A stretch of 37,643 nucleotides of DNA. Source: DATMNI01 sp035570275 (GTDB taxonomy: Bacteria > Acidobacteriota > Terriglobia > Bryobacterales > Bryobacteraceae). The position numbers and the translations under genes were made by a program. Below the pieces are notes generated by a model. That model saw only the letters and a list, made by a program, of their open reading frames with translations, did no database searches and was not told where the DNA came from. Positions 16,535-24,144 of the stretch are shown here, piece after piece (within the stretch, counting starts at the first letter, position 1; each line of letters begins with the position of its first letter). The DNA lies in NCBI GenBank assembly GCA_035570275.1, contig DATMNI010000436.1, positions 1 through 37,643 on the forward strand, read 5' to 3'.

Positions 16535-17602
16535 TTACTCTGGAGTCAGGACCGACCACAACCGCTTGGCGTCCGGTTGCTGAGTACAGTCGAGCCAATT
16601 CCCGACAATCTGATCAGCCAGACTCTTGGGCTGTGGTGGTCCATGAACTGCCCGGTTGCGGTCGACGTTGAATTTCGATAATATCTCTCGGGCGTCCGGT
16701 GGGGCGGTCCATTCCCGTTTGAAGTCCGCAGCTTCTTCTGCGGATAGTGAACCGAGATTGCCGATGAAGTCCCCGAGATTCGTATTACGACCTGGATAGA
16801 GCTTTTTCCACAACAGTGTCAGAGGGTGCTCACTACCCTTCTTGGTCTTATAAGGTCGAAACCGCTTCTCGGCTTGATACCTCAACTGACACTCCACCGC
16901 GCGGCCGACACACATCGTCGCAGTGCCCGGATCAGCGAAGTCATTCAATAATCGGATCTGCTCGGTCGCCACAAGCGCCTTATCCGACGCGGGGCAAAGT
17001 CGATCTAGTCGTGAGCCGAGGAGGTCTGCCAATGACTTCCGAGCTTGATCACAACTGAGATCTGGTGCTCGCAGAAGCACCTCTTTTCTGGCTTGGGACA
17101 GAGCACTTGAGACCGCAGTAGGCCAATTGACAAGTCTCGGAGGCTCGCCAAGCAAATCGATCCACTCTACCCATAGAGTGATCCAACCCTCCTTAGGCGA
17201 GACGTCTTCCAGCTTGATCAGTCCCGGTATTCCGGCTAAACCGTCGTCTATAGGCAACGTGACCGGAACTATCACTTCGTTATTCGGATCGATTGCTACC
17301 AGATCGCGGAATCGTGCGTGTAATGTCGCTCCACAGTGGACGATGGCCAGATCTTCGCCCCGCACCGAGGACATGTACTGCGCAACATCGATCCTGGAGA
17401 AAATATCGATTGCCACTCGGGCGCCCCGCCAAGCCAACAGCTCAAGAGCGCGGTCCCGATGCATCGCAATCTCGTCGGGATCATCCGGGTTGGCTAGCTC
17501 AATCTGCTCCTCGTACTCCTCTCGCAGAATCCGGTCGTTCGCCGTTTTCGGCGCAAAGTCCAATAGGTGCTTCAGAATGGCTATGATCGCTTCGGTTGAC
17601 AT
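16535..17602 (-). CDS. unknown protein with C-terminal RNxxxH (HEPN-like) motif
   Basis: Not recognised as a whole. The 355-aa product is soluble, without signal peptide or membrane segment. The N-terminal 60 residues are charged and helical (LREEYEEQIELANPDDPDEI). The middle is mixed alpha/beta (DLAIVHCGATLHARFRDLVA, EGWITLWVEWIDLLGEPPRL). Near the C-terminus, FNVDRNRAVHGPP contains Arg315-Asn-x3-His320, the R-x4-H motif of HEPN ribonucleases, in a helical context (Abi and toxin proteins use this). That is suggestive, not proof. ATG 17602 follows CGAGG, and a TTGACC-N17-TAAAAA promoter lies just upstream. It faces the NucS-like gene across the hairpin spacer. Confidence 0.6.
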   Translation of the reverse strand: MSTEAIIAILKHLLDFAPKTANDRILREEYEEQIELANPDDPDEIAMHRDRALELLAWRGARVAIDIFSRIDVAQYMSSVRGEDLAIVHCGATLHARFRDLVAIDPNNEVIVPVTLPIDDGLAGIPGLIKLEDVSPKEGWITLWVEWIDLLGEPPRLVNWPTAVSSALSQARKEVLLRAPDLSCDQARKSLADLLGSRLDRLCPASDKALVATEQIRLLNDFADPGTATMCVGRAVECQLRYQAEKRFRPYKTKKGSEHPLTLLWKKLYPGRNTNLGDFIGNLGSLSAEEAADFKREWTAPPDAREILSKFNVDRNRAVHGPPQPKSLADQIVGNWLDCTQQPDAKRLWSVLTPE

Positions 17603-17612
17603 AGAAACCTCG

Positions 17613-17641
17613 TTTTTACCACTCCTAATATGGCAGGTCAA
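17613..17641 (-). promoter_or_regulatory. promoter for the RNxxxH-motif gene
   Basis: Read on the minus strand: TTGACC (17641-17636), 17-bp spacer, TAAAAA (17618-17613). The transcript would start only a few bases upstream of the start codon at 17602. Confidence 0.45.
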
Positions 17642-17901
17642 CTGAGGTAAAGGGTGGAGAAAAGTATCTGCTCAGAAGGGACCCCGCTACTCGGCGGTGC
17701 GCCGCTGCTCGGTCGGTAGATTTAACTCGCTGAAGCTGGCCGCAAGTCTTATGCAAGGAAGTTCGGCCCGGATTAGGAACGATAAACGCGCCAGGGTCCG
17801 GTAGCGATCCACTTGGCCGCATCGGCGACTCGTTGAAGTGCCGCCGGCCTGAAACTCCCCCAGAAACGGCCTTGGGTCCGGCAATCCAGATGAGTGTGTA
17901 G

Positions 17902-17919
17902 TCGCCTTATCCGAGGCGA
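17902..17919 (-). terminator. hairpin TCGCCT-TATCCG-AGGCGA
   Basis: A 6-bp stem with a 6-nt loop, 14 bp past the stop codon of the minus-strand cytochrome gene. Weak terminator candidate, without a U-tract. Confidence 0.35.
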
Positions 17920-17932
17920 TTCATGAGCATCA

Positions 17933-19255
17933 CTACCTGGACGAAGCGTCGAGAGTTTCGGTCCAGGTGACCATCATTTCATCCTCGCTCCGGTCACCCC
18001 AACGTATCGCCTTTGCCGGATCCGGATTGGCCGGATTGTTGGAACTGTTGTCATAGTGAAAGGTGACCACCATCCGGCTGCCTTTTTCCAGCAGGACCGG
18101 GCTCTTGAACTTGTACTGCAGTTGCCAGTCGAAACTGTAGCGGGGCACGGCCAGCAGAATCTCCCGCCTGCCATCGGCATGCACCAATTCGTAGGTTGCG
18201 TCCTTGCCGCGGTAGTGCATATGAGGAGTGATCGCAACCAGCAACTTGTTCTCCTCGACGTCATAGCACCGCTTCACCTCGTGGTTGGCGGCGCCCGCCG
18301 GAATCACGAAAAAGCGGTTTCGCAGATCCACTCGCTTCAAGGGCTTCCGGGGAGGCGCCGGGGCCAGGTAAAGCCCCACGCTGGTCCGGTCTGAATCGGC
18401 TTGGGTGACTTTCGCGTAGTGAATCTGGAACCGGAGTCTGGCGCCCGGCGGAATGTATTTGGCGGTGCTGCCGTCCCCGAAAACGTCGAAAACGTCCGGC
18501 GGCTTGCCCGGCAGCAGAGTAGCCAACGACCCTTCCTCGAAACCGGCCATACTGGGAAGATCCTGGCTGCCCGTGCAAGCGTCGTTGATTACCGGTGCAT
18601 CGTCACGCACCCGCGACAATCCGCCTGCAACATCCATAAACCCGCCAAGCCCGGCCGCGCTCTTGGTTGGCACCGACAAAGCTGCCGTGCCGGGCGTCGG
18701 GGCGGCTTCGTTCGATACCACGTAGACGTGTACATGATGAACCAGCTTGCGGTTGCCGGGCAGTACCTGCGCCGCTCGAATCCACTTGCCTTCAGTGAAG
18801 TTTGTGGAAACGACAAAATCCTTGTACAGATCCTGTCCAGCGGGCACCAGAAAGTCTTGTCCGATGTCCACTACCAAATCGGGCTTTCCTAACTGCCATC
18901 CCTCAACGAATTGGGGCGGAGTTGGCAAGTCTCGGGGGTCGCCTTCCGCGGCCCCTCCATCCACCCAGGCCTTGACAGTCTCTATCTCTGCCTTCGTCAA
19001 GCGCGCGTCATTGGCAAACTCGCCATATCGCGGATCGGCGAACCAGGGCGGCATCTTGCGCGTGACCACCGCTTCCCGAATGGCCTTCGCCCAAGGACGC
19101 GCCGACTGGTAATTGAGCAGCGACATGGGAGCAATCTGCCCGGGACGATGGCAACCGGCACAGTTCTTAAAAAGGATGGGCGCAACATCCTTCGTAAAGT
19201 TCGGCGTCGCCATCGCGATCGATGCCAACGTCAAAGCTGTCGCGAGCAGTCGCAT
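17933..19255 (-). CDS. secreted cytochrome c fused to a copper monooxygenase-like domain
   Basis: A 440-aa exported protein. Residues 1-20 are a signal peptide (MRLLATALTLASIAMA). A cytochrome c-type domain follows, with heme site CAGCH and the distal KMPPW. The C-terminal 300 residues resemble the type II copper, ascorbate-dependent monooxygenase (PHM-like) fold: a His cluster in LVHHVHVY, PHMHYRGKDATYEL and the closing EDEMMVTWTE. In PHM such His/Met residues hold two coppers and hydroxylate substrates; here electrons might come from the attached heme. This architecture occurs in Acidobacteria and Planctomycetes with unknown substrate. ATG 19255 follows AGGGG; an in-frame ATG at 19279 would extend the basic n-region. 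Divergent from the aminotransferase operon. Confidence 0.82.
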   Translation of the reverse strand: MRLLATALTLASIAMATPNFTKDVAPILFKNCAGCHRPGQIAPMSLLNYQSARPWAKAIREAVVTRKMPPWFADPRYGEFANDARLTKAEIETVKAWVDGGAAEGDPRDLPTPPQFVEGWQLGKPDLVVDIGQDFLVPAGQDLYKDFVVSTNFTEGKWIRAAQVLPGNRKLVHHVHVYVVSNEAAPTPGTAALSVPTKSAAGLGGFMDVAGGLSRVRDDAPVINDACTGSQDLPSMAGFEEGSLATLLPGKPPDVFDVFGDGSTAKYIPPGARLRFQIHYAKVTQADSDRTSVGLYLAPAPPRKPLKRVDLRNRFFVIPAGAANHEVKRCYDVEENKLLVAITPHMHYRGKDATYELVHADGRREILLAVPRYSFDWQLQYKFKSPVLLEKGSRMVVTFHYDNSSNNPANPDPAKAIRWGDRSEDEMMVTWTETLDASSR

Positions 19256-19330
19256 CTTGCGAGCCCCTTTCTTCCCCATTGGTGTTGTCAACACGGTGTC
19301 ACCGGATAAATCTCTGCCAGTGAGTCGGAT

Positions 19331-19345
19331 GGTACTACATGTACC
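19331..19345. promoter_or_regulatory. inverted repeat GGTAC-N5-GTACC in the divergent promoter region
   Basis: GGTAC and GTACC flank TACAT, between the divergent cytochrome and aminotransferase genes and 47 bp upstream of the latter. The form resembles GntR/FadR-type operators (a guess). A second palindrome, GTGTTGTCAACAC, lies at 19282-19294. Confidence 0.35.
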
Positions 19346-19391
19346 TCTCCGCTGCAAACACGGACGCGTCTTCCGCGATATCATACGTCGC

Positions 19392-20750
19392 ATGGCTGTT
19401 CGCCCCGTCTCACTTAAGGAATCGAAAATCCTCCGCGCCTTTGCGGAGAAGACGCCCGGTTCCAGAGCATTGCACAACCGTGCCAAAGCGCTGCTGCCGG
19501 ACGGCATTACCCACGTCGGCCGCTTCCTGGAGCCGCACCCGATCTATGTGGAGCGGGCCGCGGGCTCGCGCAAATGGGATGTGGACGGCAACGAGTACGT
19601 CGATTATCTGGGCGGACACGGCGCGCTAATCCTTGGCCACGGTTTTCCGGCGGTCGTGGACGCGGTTACCGCGCAGGCCGCGAAGGGCGCCCATTACGGC
19701 GCCTGCCACGCTCTGGAAGTGCAGTGGGCCGAACTGATTCAGCGGCTGATGCCATCCGCAGAGCGGGTGCGTTTCACGGTTACCGGCACGGAGGCCACGC
19801 ACCTGGCGCTACGCGTGGCGCGCGCATTCACCGGCAGGAGCAAGATCGTCCGCTTCGCCGGGCACTTCCATGGCTGGCATGACCATGTTTGTTTTCCGGC
19901 CGGCGGCGCGCCTGGCATCATTGCCGGCATTGTGGAAGATACGCTGCTGGCGGTGCCGAACGATCTCCGGCAGGTGGAGCAGTGGCTGGCTTCGCGCAAC
20001 GATATCGCGGCGCTGATTCTGGAGCCAACCGGCGCCACGTTTGGGCAGATCCCCACCACCGGGGAAACGCTGCTGCGTCTGCGCGAACTGACGGCACGGC
20101 ATGGCGTGCTGCTGATCTTCGACGAAGTGATCTCGGGCTTCCGCTGCTCGCCGGGCGGCGCGCAGCAGTTCTACGGAGTGACGCCTGACCTTACCACGCT
20201 CGCCAAGATTCTGGCTGGCGGGTATCCGGGCGCCGCTTTGGCCGGCCGTGCGGATGTGCTGAGCGTGCTGGATTACCGCCGGCATGACGGTGCGCTGCAA
20301 TCGCCGCTGGTGGCGCATCAGGGGACCTACAACGCAGGTCCCGTGTCCGCCGCGGCGGGAATTGCGACCCTGGCGGAGGTCAGCCGCGGCGACGCCACCA
20401 GCCGCGCCGCACGCACGGCCGCAGCCATTCGGGACGGCATCAACGCGGCCATCCGCCGCCGGGGCCTGCCGTGGTGCGCTTACGGCCAGTTCTCCGATTT
20501 CCACCTCTATCGCGGCCCCGAAACGCCTGAGGAGATTCACGCGGGCAAGGCTCCGTGGCAGGCACTGAAGGGCGGCATCCCGCTGGAACTGGCGAACCAG
20601 ATCCGCGCTGGTTTTCTGCTGCACGGCGTTGACGTCGCCTCCTGGCCTGGCGGATTGGTCTCGGCTGCCCACACCGATGACGACGTTGTGTGCACGGTCG
20701 CGGCTTTCGAATCTACGTTCGACCAGCTTGCCGCCGAAGGAGCATTGTGA
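19392..20750 (+). CDS. class III aminotransferase (glutamate-1-semialdehyde aminomutase-like)
   Basis: A PLP-dependent fold type I enzyme of 452 aa. The N-terminus has LLPDGITHVGRF and WDVDGNEYVDYLGGHGALIL, typical of the GSA-aminomutase branch. TGTEATHLALRVARAFTGR binds phosphate, LIFDEVISGFR (Asp244, Glu245) contacts the pyridine ring, and Lys272 in TTLAKILAGGYPG should carry PLP. It is not the haem-pathway HemL by context: it sits first in an operon with an MFS transporter and a creatininase-family hydrolase, so it probably transaminates or isomerises a catabolic substrate. ATG 19392 gives the normal N-terminus; a longer frame to 19113 would overlap the divergent cytochrome gene. The next gene overlaps by 4 bp (GTGA). 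Confidence 0.9.
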   Translation: MAVRPVSLKESKILRAFAEKTPGSRALHNRAKALLPDGITHVGRFLEPHPIYVERAAGSRKWDVDGNEYVDYLGGHGALILGHGFPAVVDAVTAQAAKGAHYGACHALEVQWAELIQRLMPSAERVRFTVTGTEATHLALRVARAFTGRSKIVRFAGHFHGWHDHVCFPAGGAPGIIAGIVEDTLLAVPNDLRQVEQWLASRNDIAALILEPTGATFGQIPTTGETLLRLRELTARHGVLLIFDEVISGFRCSPGGAQQFYGVTPDLTTLAKILAGGYPGAALAGRADVLSVLDYRRHDGALQSPLVAHQGTYNAGPVSAAAGIATLAEVSRGDATSRAARTAAAIRDGINAAIRRRGLPWCAYGQFSDFHLYRGPETPEEIHAGKAPWQALKGGIPLELANQIRAGFLLHGVDVASWPGGLVSAAHTDDDVVCTVAAFESTFDQLAAEGAL

Positions 20751-22045
20751 TCGCCCGTGCTGCGATCAATGGGGCGGCGTTGCGGCCCACGCGCGCGCGT
20801 TACGCAGTTCTCCTGTTCGTCTATTTCGCCGCGTTCATCACCTACCTGGATCGCGTTTGCATCTCCGTGGCCACCCCCGCCATGGAACGGGACCTGGGGC
20901 TATCCGAGATGCAGTTCGCCTGGGTATTCACGGTCTTCTATATCGCGTACGGCGTCTTCGAGATGCCCACGGCATGGCTGGGCGACCGTTGGGGGCAGCG
21001 CCGGATGCTGATCCGAATCGTCGGCTGCTGGTCTCTGTTTACGGTCTTCACTGGGATGGCCCGCAGCCTGGCTATGTTGCTGATGACCCGCACCGTGTTC
21101 GGCGCGGCGGAAGCGGGCGCCTTTCCGACGCTCTCGCGCGCGCTATCCCGGTGGTTCCCGATGTATGAGCGAAGCCGCGCCAACGGCATCATGTGGATGG
21201 GCGCCCGGTCGGGCGGCGCGCTGGCTCCGTTCATGGCGGTTGCCATGATCACGTTGATCGGCTGGCGCTATACGTTTGCCGTCTTCGGCCTGACGGGATT
21301 GATCTGGTGCGCCGTGTGCGTGTTCTGGTATCGCGACGAGCCAGCCGATCACCGGTCGGTCAACGTCGAAGAACTGCGGGTGATCCGGTTGGGGGCCGCG
21401 CCGCCTCCGCAGGCCGGGGAAAGTGTGCCGTGGAAGACCCTGCTGCTCAATCCCACGATGATCGCGCTGTTTTGCAGTTATTTCGCTTCAGGTTTCGGAT
21501 TTCAGTTCTTCGTCACGTGGCTGCCTACCTACCTGATGCGCGAACACGGATTGACCCTGCAAAGAACCGGGGCCCTGGCGGGGCTGCCGTTGGCGGCGGG
21601 AGCGGTTGGATGCCTGATGGGCGGGGTGATTGCCGACTGGATTACACGCCGCACGGGAAGCGTGACCATCGGGCGGCGCTGCGTGGGGGTGAGCGGCTTT
21701 CTACTGGGGGCGGTGGGTTATGCGGCCGCTATGTACGGCCACTCAGCGCCCACGGCCATTGCATTTCTGGCGCTGGCGAGTGGAGCGCATGACATGACGC
21801 TTCCGGTGCTATGGGCTACCACCACCGACGTCGGCGGCCAATTTGGAGGGACTGCGGCCGGCTTCGTAAATTTCGCGTCGAGCCTTTCCAGCATGGTGGC
21901 TCCCCTGTCCGCCGCGCTGCTCCAACGGATGTTCGGGTCTTTCCACGCCGTGTTTCTCGCCGCCGCTGCCATGTACCTTTGCGGGGCCGCCCTCTGGCTG
22001 ATCATCGATCCGCGAAAATCGTCATCCACTGAAGGACGTTCATGA
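20747..22045 (+). CDS. MFS transporter (anion:cation symporter type)
   Basis: An inner-membrane secondary transporter of 432 aa with about 12 predicted helices. The first helix carries FITYLDRVCISVATPAME and the 2-3 loop GDRWGQRRML, both typical of the ACS family that imports organic anions such as sugar acids and aromatic acids. A second-half helix contains GCLMGGVIADWITRRTG. GTG start at 20747 overlaps the aminotransferase stop by 4 bp behind AAGGAG. The stop overlaps the next ATG by 4 bp (22042-22045), so three genes are coupled. It likely imports the compound processed by the neighbouring enzymes. Confidence 0.9.
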   Translation: MIARAAINGAALRPTRARYAVLLFVYFAAFITYLDRVCISVATPAMERDLGLSEMQFAWVFTVFYIAYGVFEMPTAWLGDRWGQRRMLIRIVGCWSLFTVFTGMARSLAMLLMTRTVFGAAEAGAFPTLSRALSRWFPMYERSRANGIMWMGARSGGALAPFMAVAMITLIGWRYTFAVFGLTGLIWCAVCVFWYRDEPADHRSVNVEELRVIRLGAAPPPQAGESVPWKTLLLNPTMIALFCSYFASGFGFQFFVTWLPTYLMREHGLTLQRTGALAGLPLAAGAVGCLMGGVIADWITRRTGSVTIGRRCVGVSGFLLGAVGYAAAMYGHSAPTAIAFLALASGAHDMTLPVLWATTTDVGGQFGGTAAGFVNFASSLSSMVAPLSAALLQRMFGSFHAVFLAAAAMYLCGAALWLIIDPRKSSSTEGRS

Positions 22046-22857
22046 CTCGTAAAGACTACCTGTACCAACACTACACCTGGCCGGAACTCGGACAGGCGGC
22101 GAAGCGGCAGCCAGTGGTGGTGTTGCCGATCGGATCCGTCGAGGATCATGGTCCGCATCTGCCCCTGGATGTCGACAACTTTCTGATCTGGAGCATCTGC
22201 GAAGCCGCGGCACAGCAGGCGGAAGGCGACATTCTGCTGATGCCGATCGTTCCGTTCGGTTACGAGACCCATCACATGGACTTCCCGGGCACCGTCGACA
22301 TCCAGATCCAGCATCTGCTCGACTTCGTCCTCGATGTCACAAAAAGCGTCGCCCACCACGGTTTCCGCCGGATTCTCATCGCCGATGGACACGGTTCCAA
22401 TATGCCGATTCTCGACCTGGTGGCGCGCCGCACCATCCTGGAAACGGAAGCGCTGTGCGCGCCCTTTCTCTGGCCGTCACTCGCGCTCAAGGAGATCCGG
22501 CAGGTGCGGGAGTCCGCGCGCGGCGGCATGTCGCACGCATGCGAGCTCGAGACTTCCGTCTATTTGTATCTTGACGCCGGGCGGGTGCAAATGGATAAGG
22601 CGCGCAAGGAGACAGCCCAACCCCCGTCGGACTTCATCTGGAACGATCTCACCGATCCCGGTCCCATCCGTATGATGGATTACTGGACACGGTTTTCAAA
22701 GTCGGGAGTGAACGGCGACCCGACCCTGGCCACACGGGAGAAGGGCAGGATTATTTTTGAAGCGGTGGTGAGCAACTTCGTCCGCCTGGCGCGCGAGTTT
22801 AAGAACCGCACGCGCGGTGAGCGGGTGGATTATCACCAGACCGAGTGGCAGGGCTGA
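22042..22857 (+). CDS. creatininase-family amidohydrolase (paralogue A)
   Basis: A 271-aa metal-dependent hydrolase of the creatininase fold, which opens cyclic amides or cleaves formamides. Metal ligands are in place: GSVEDHGPHLPLDVD (Glu34, His36, Asp45, the same numbers as in Pseudomonas creatininase), ADGHGSN (around His117) and MSHACELETS (Glu168 region). DGHGSN replaces the common NGHGGN, suggesting a divergent substrate. It is third in the operon after the aminotransferase and MFS gene. A closely similar paralogue lies convergently at 22953-23753. Substrate not deducible. Confidence 0.9.
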   Translation: MTRKDYLYQHYTWPELGQAAKRQPVVVLPIGSVEDHGPHLPLDVDNFLIWSICEAAAQQAEGDILLMPIVPFGYETHHMDFPGTVDIQIQHLLDFVLDVTKSVAHHGFRRILIADGHGSNMPILDLVARRTILETEALCAPFLWPSLALKEIRQVRESARGGMSHACELETSVYLYLDAGRVQMDKARKETAQPPSDFIWNDLTDPGPIRMMDYWTRFSKSGVNGDPTLATREKGRIIFEAVVSNFVRLAREFKNRTRGERVDYHQTEWQG

Positions 22858-22865
22858 GACAATGA

Positions 22866-22897
22866 AAATCACCGATCAATGAAATCACCGATCAGTG
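22866..22897. repeat. 16-bp tandem repeat, two copies
   Basis: aaatcaccgatcaatg (22866-22881) is followed directly by aaatcaccgatcagtg (22882-22897), with one mismatch, just past the creatininase stop. Confidence 0.65.
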
Positions 22898-22922
22898 AAA
22901 TTTCCTAGCGCGAACTCGCGGG

Positions 22923-22935
22923 CCGGCACCGCCGG
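22923..22935. terminator. short hairpin between convergent creatininase genes
   Basis: CCGGC-ACC-GCCGG, a 5-bp GC stem with a possible G-T extension, in the 95-bp spacer between two converging genes. Weak bidirectional terminator candidate. Confidence 0.35.
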
Positions 22936-22952
22936 TTTCCCAAGCCGGACTC

Positions 22953-23753
22953 TTAGTGAAGATCCTGTCGCTCGCCACGAGTTCTGGCCTTGAATTCCCG
23001 GACCAACTCCACCAGTGCCGCCACCACAGCGTCGAAAATGGCGCGCCCTTTTTCCACGGTCGCCAAGGTTGGGTCCCCCACCACGCCGCTGCGGCTAAAT
23101 CGGGTCCAATGGTCCATATAGAGCACCGGCGCCCCTTTCATCAAGTCGAGCCACATGAATTTGGAGGGCGGCAGGTTCATGTCCTTCACGGCTTTTTCCA
23201 TCTGGACCCGCTGCCCATCCAAATACAGATAGACGGAGGTCTCGAGCTCGCAAGCGTGCGCCATTCCGCCCGGCGTTTCCGATTCGCGAAGGCGGTTGAT
23301 GGTTTCGGCCGCCAGGCTCGGCCAGATAAAACAGCCGCACATCGCCTTTGTCTCGAGAATCGTGCGACGTGCGACCATATCCAGGATCGGCATATTCGAC
23401 CCATGGCCATCCGCAATCAGAATCCGCTCGAAGCCGTGATGGGCCACGCTCCTGGTCACGTCGAGAACGAAATTCAGCAGGTGGTCCGGGTGGATATCGA
23501 TCGTGCCGGGGAAATCCAGGTGATGGGTTTCAAATCCGAACGGGATTTGCGGCATCAACAGGATCTCTGACGGAGCCGCCATCGCCGCCGCTTCGCAGAT
23601 CGACCAGATCAGAAAATTGTCGGTGTCGATCGGCAGATGTGGACCGTGATCCTCCACCGATCCGATCGGCAGAATCACCACCGGCTGCGACTTGATCAGT
23701 TCGCGCATCTCCGGCCACGTGTGGTGCTGATAGAGATATGGCTTTCGATCCAT
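22953..23753 (-). CDS. creatininase-family amidohydrolase (paralogue B)
   Basis: A 266-aa protein, clearly homologous over its whole length to the gene at 22042. They share YLYQHHTWPEM/YLYQHYTWPEL, GSVEDHGPHLPID/LD, FLIWSICEAAA, SVAHHGF, RILIADGHGSNMPILD, CELETSVYLYLD and WTRFS(R/K)SGV. All metal ligands are conserved. The two face each other tail to tail, 95 bp apart, so this is an inverted paralogous pair rather than a recent tandem copy, as many substitutions separate them. It has its own start (ATG 23753), about 30 bp downstream of nothing recognisable as a promoter. Confidence 0.9.
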   Translation of the reverse strand: MDRKPYLYQHHTWPEMRELIKSQPVVILPIGSVEDHGPHLPIDTDNFLIWSICEAAAMAAPSEILLMPQIPFGFETHHLDFPGTIDIHPDHLLNFVLDVTRSVAHHGFERILIADGHGSNMPILDMVARRTILETKAMCGCFIWPSLAAETINRLRESETPGGMAHACELETSVYLYLDGQRVQMEKAVKDMNLPPSKFMWLDLMKGAPVLYMDHWTRFSRSGVVGDPTLATVEKGRAIFDAVVAALVELVREFKARTRGERQDLH

Positions 23754-24144
23754 TCTATTTTCTTATCAAATTTGCAAGGTGTTGTCGAACTGCCTCGAAC
23801 TGCTCAAGACCGGCGGACAGGACGTCGTCGGGATCTCGCATTCTACCGCGGCACTCGGCGTGGCGGCGATCGGCTTTAGAACCCGCTTGAGAAAGTTTCC
23901 CACCGGGTAAGCCGCGCCGGTGACGGCCACGTTGGCCCACGTTGGCCCAAAATGGGTTGTCTCACGGGGAAAATGCTGACATACTCACTGGGGCGAGCTT
24001 GATGCACCGGCCGAAACGCCGATCGGCAATCTCTATATGACCCTGATGACGGGATGGGCGCGCGCGTGGGGCATTTCGGCGACGCAGCGGGCAACTCAAG
24101 GGCGTGGATCTTAGTTAAGGCGCGCGATATTCAAGGAAGGCGAT
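23754..24144. other. spacer holding decayed coding sequence
   Basis: About 390 bp. At about 23767-23907 the plus strand reads without a stop as VLSNCLELLKTGGQDVVGIS and on to a TAA, with coding-like composition but no recognised family. A 10-bp tandem duplication lies at 23927-23946 (ccacgttggc twice). A DUF1552 relic follows at 23992-24108. Confidence 0.5.
23992..24108 (+). pseudogene. C-terminal relic of a DUF1552-family protein
   Basis: The plus strand reads APAETPIGNLYMTLM and then, after a one-base frame change at about 24047, DGMGARVGHFGDAAGNS. Together these match the usual C-terminal end of DUF1552 proteins (TPxxNLyltLld-mGv-vexFGDStG). These are secreted proteins of unknown function common in Acidobacteria and Planctomycetes. 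Everything N-terminal is missing or unreadable, so only a frameshifted tail remains. Confidence 0.65.

Larger units (their letters stand above)
17603..17932. other. intergenic stretch
   Basis: 330 bp holding the promoter of the minus-strand gene at its left end and a short hairpin at 17902-17919 near its right end. No gene was recognised in between. Confidence 0.5.

Noticed and set aside
17687..17884. Short minus-strand frame ending LAASFSELNLPTEQRRTAE
   Set aside because: Considered as a transposase or other gene tail; no family motif, start or ribosome site supports it.
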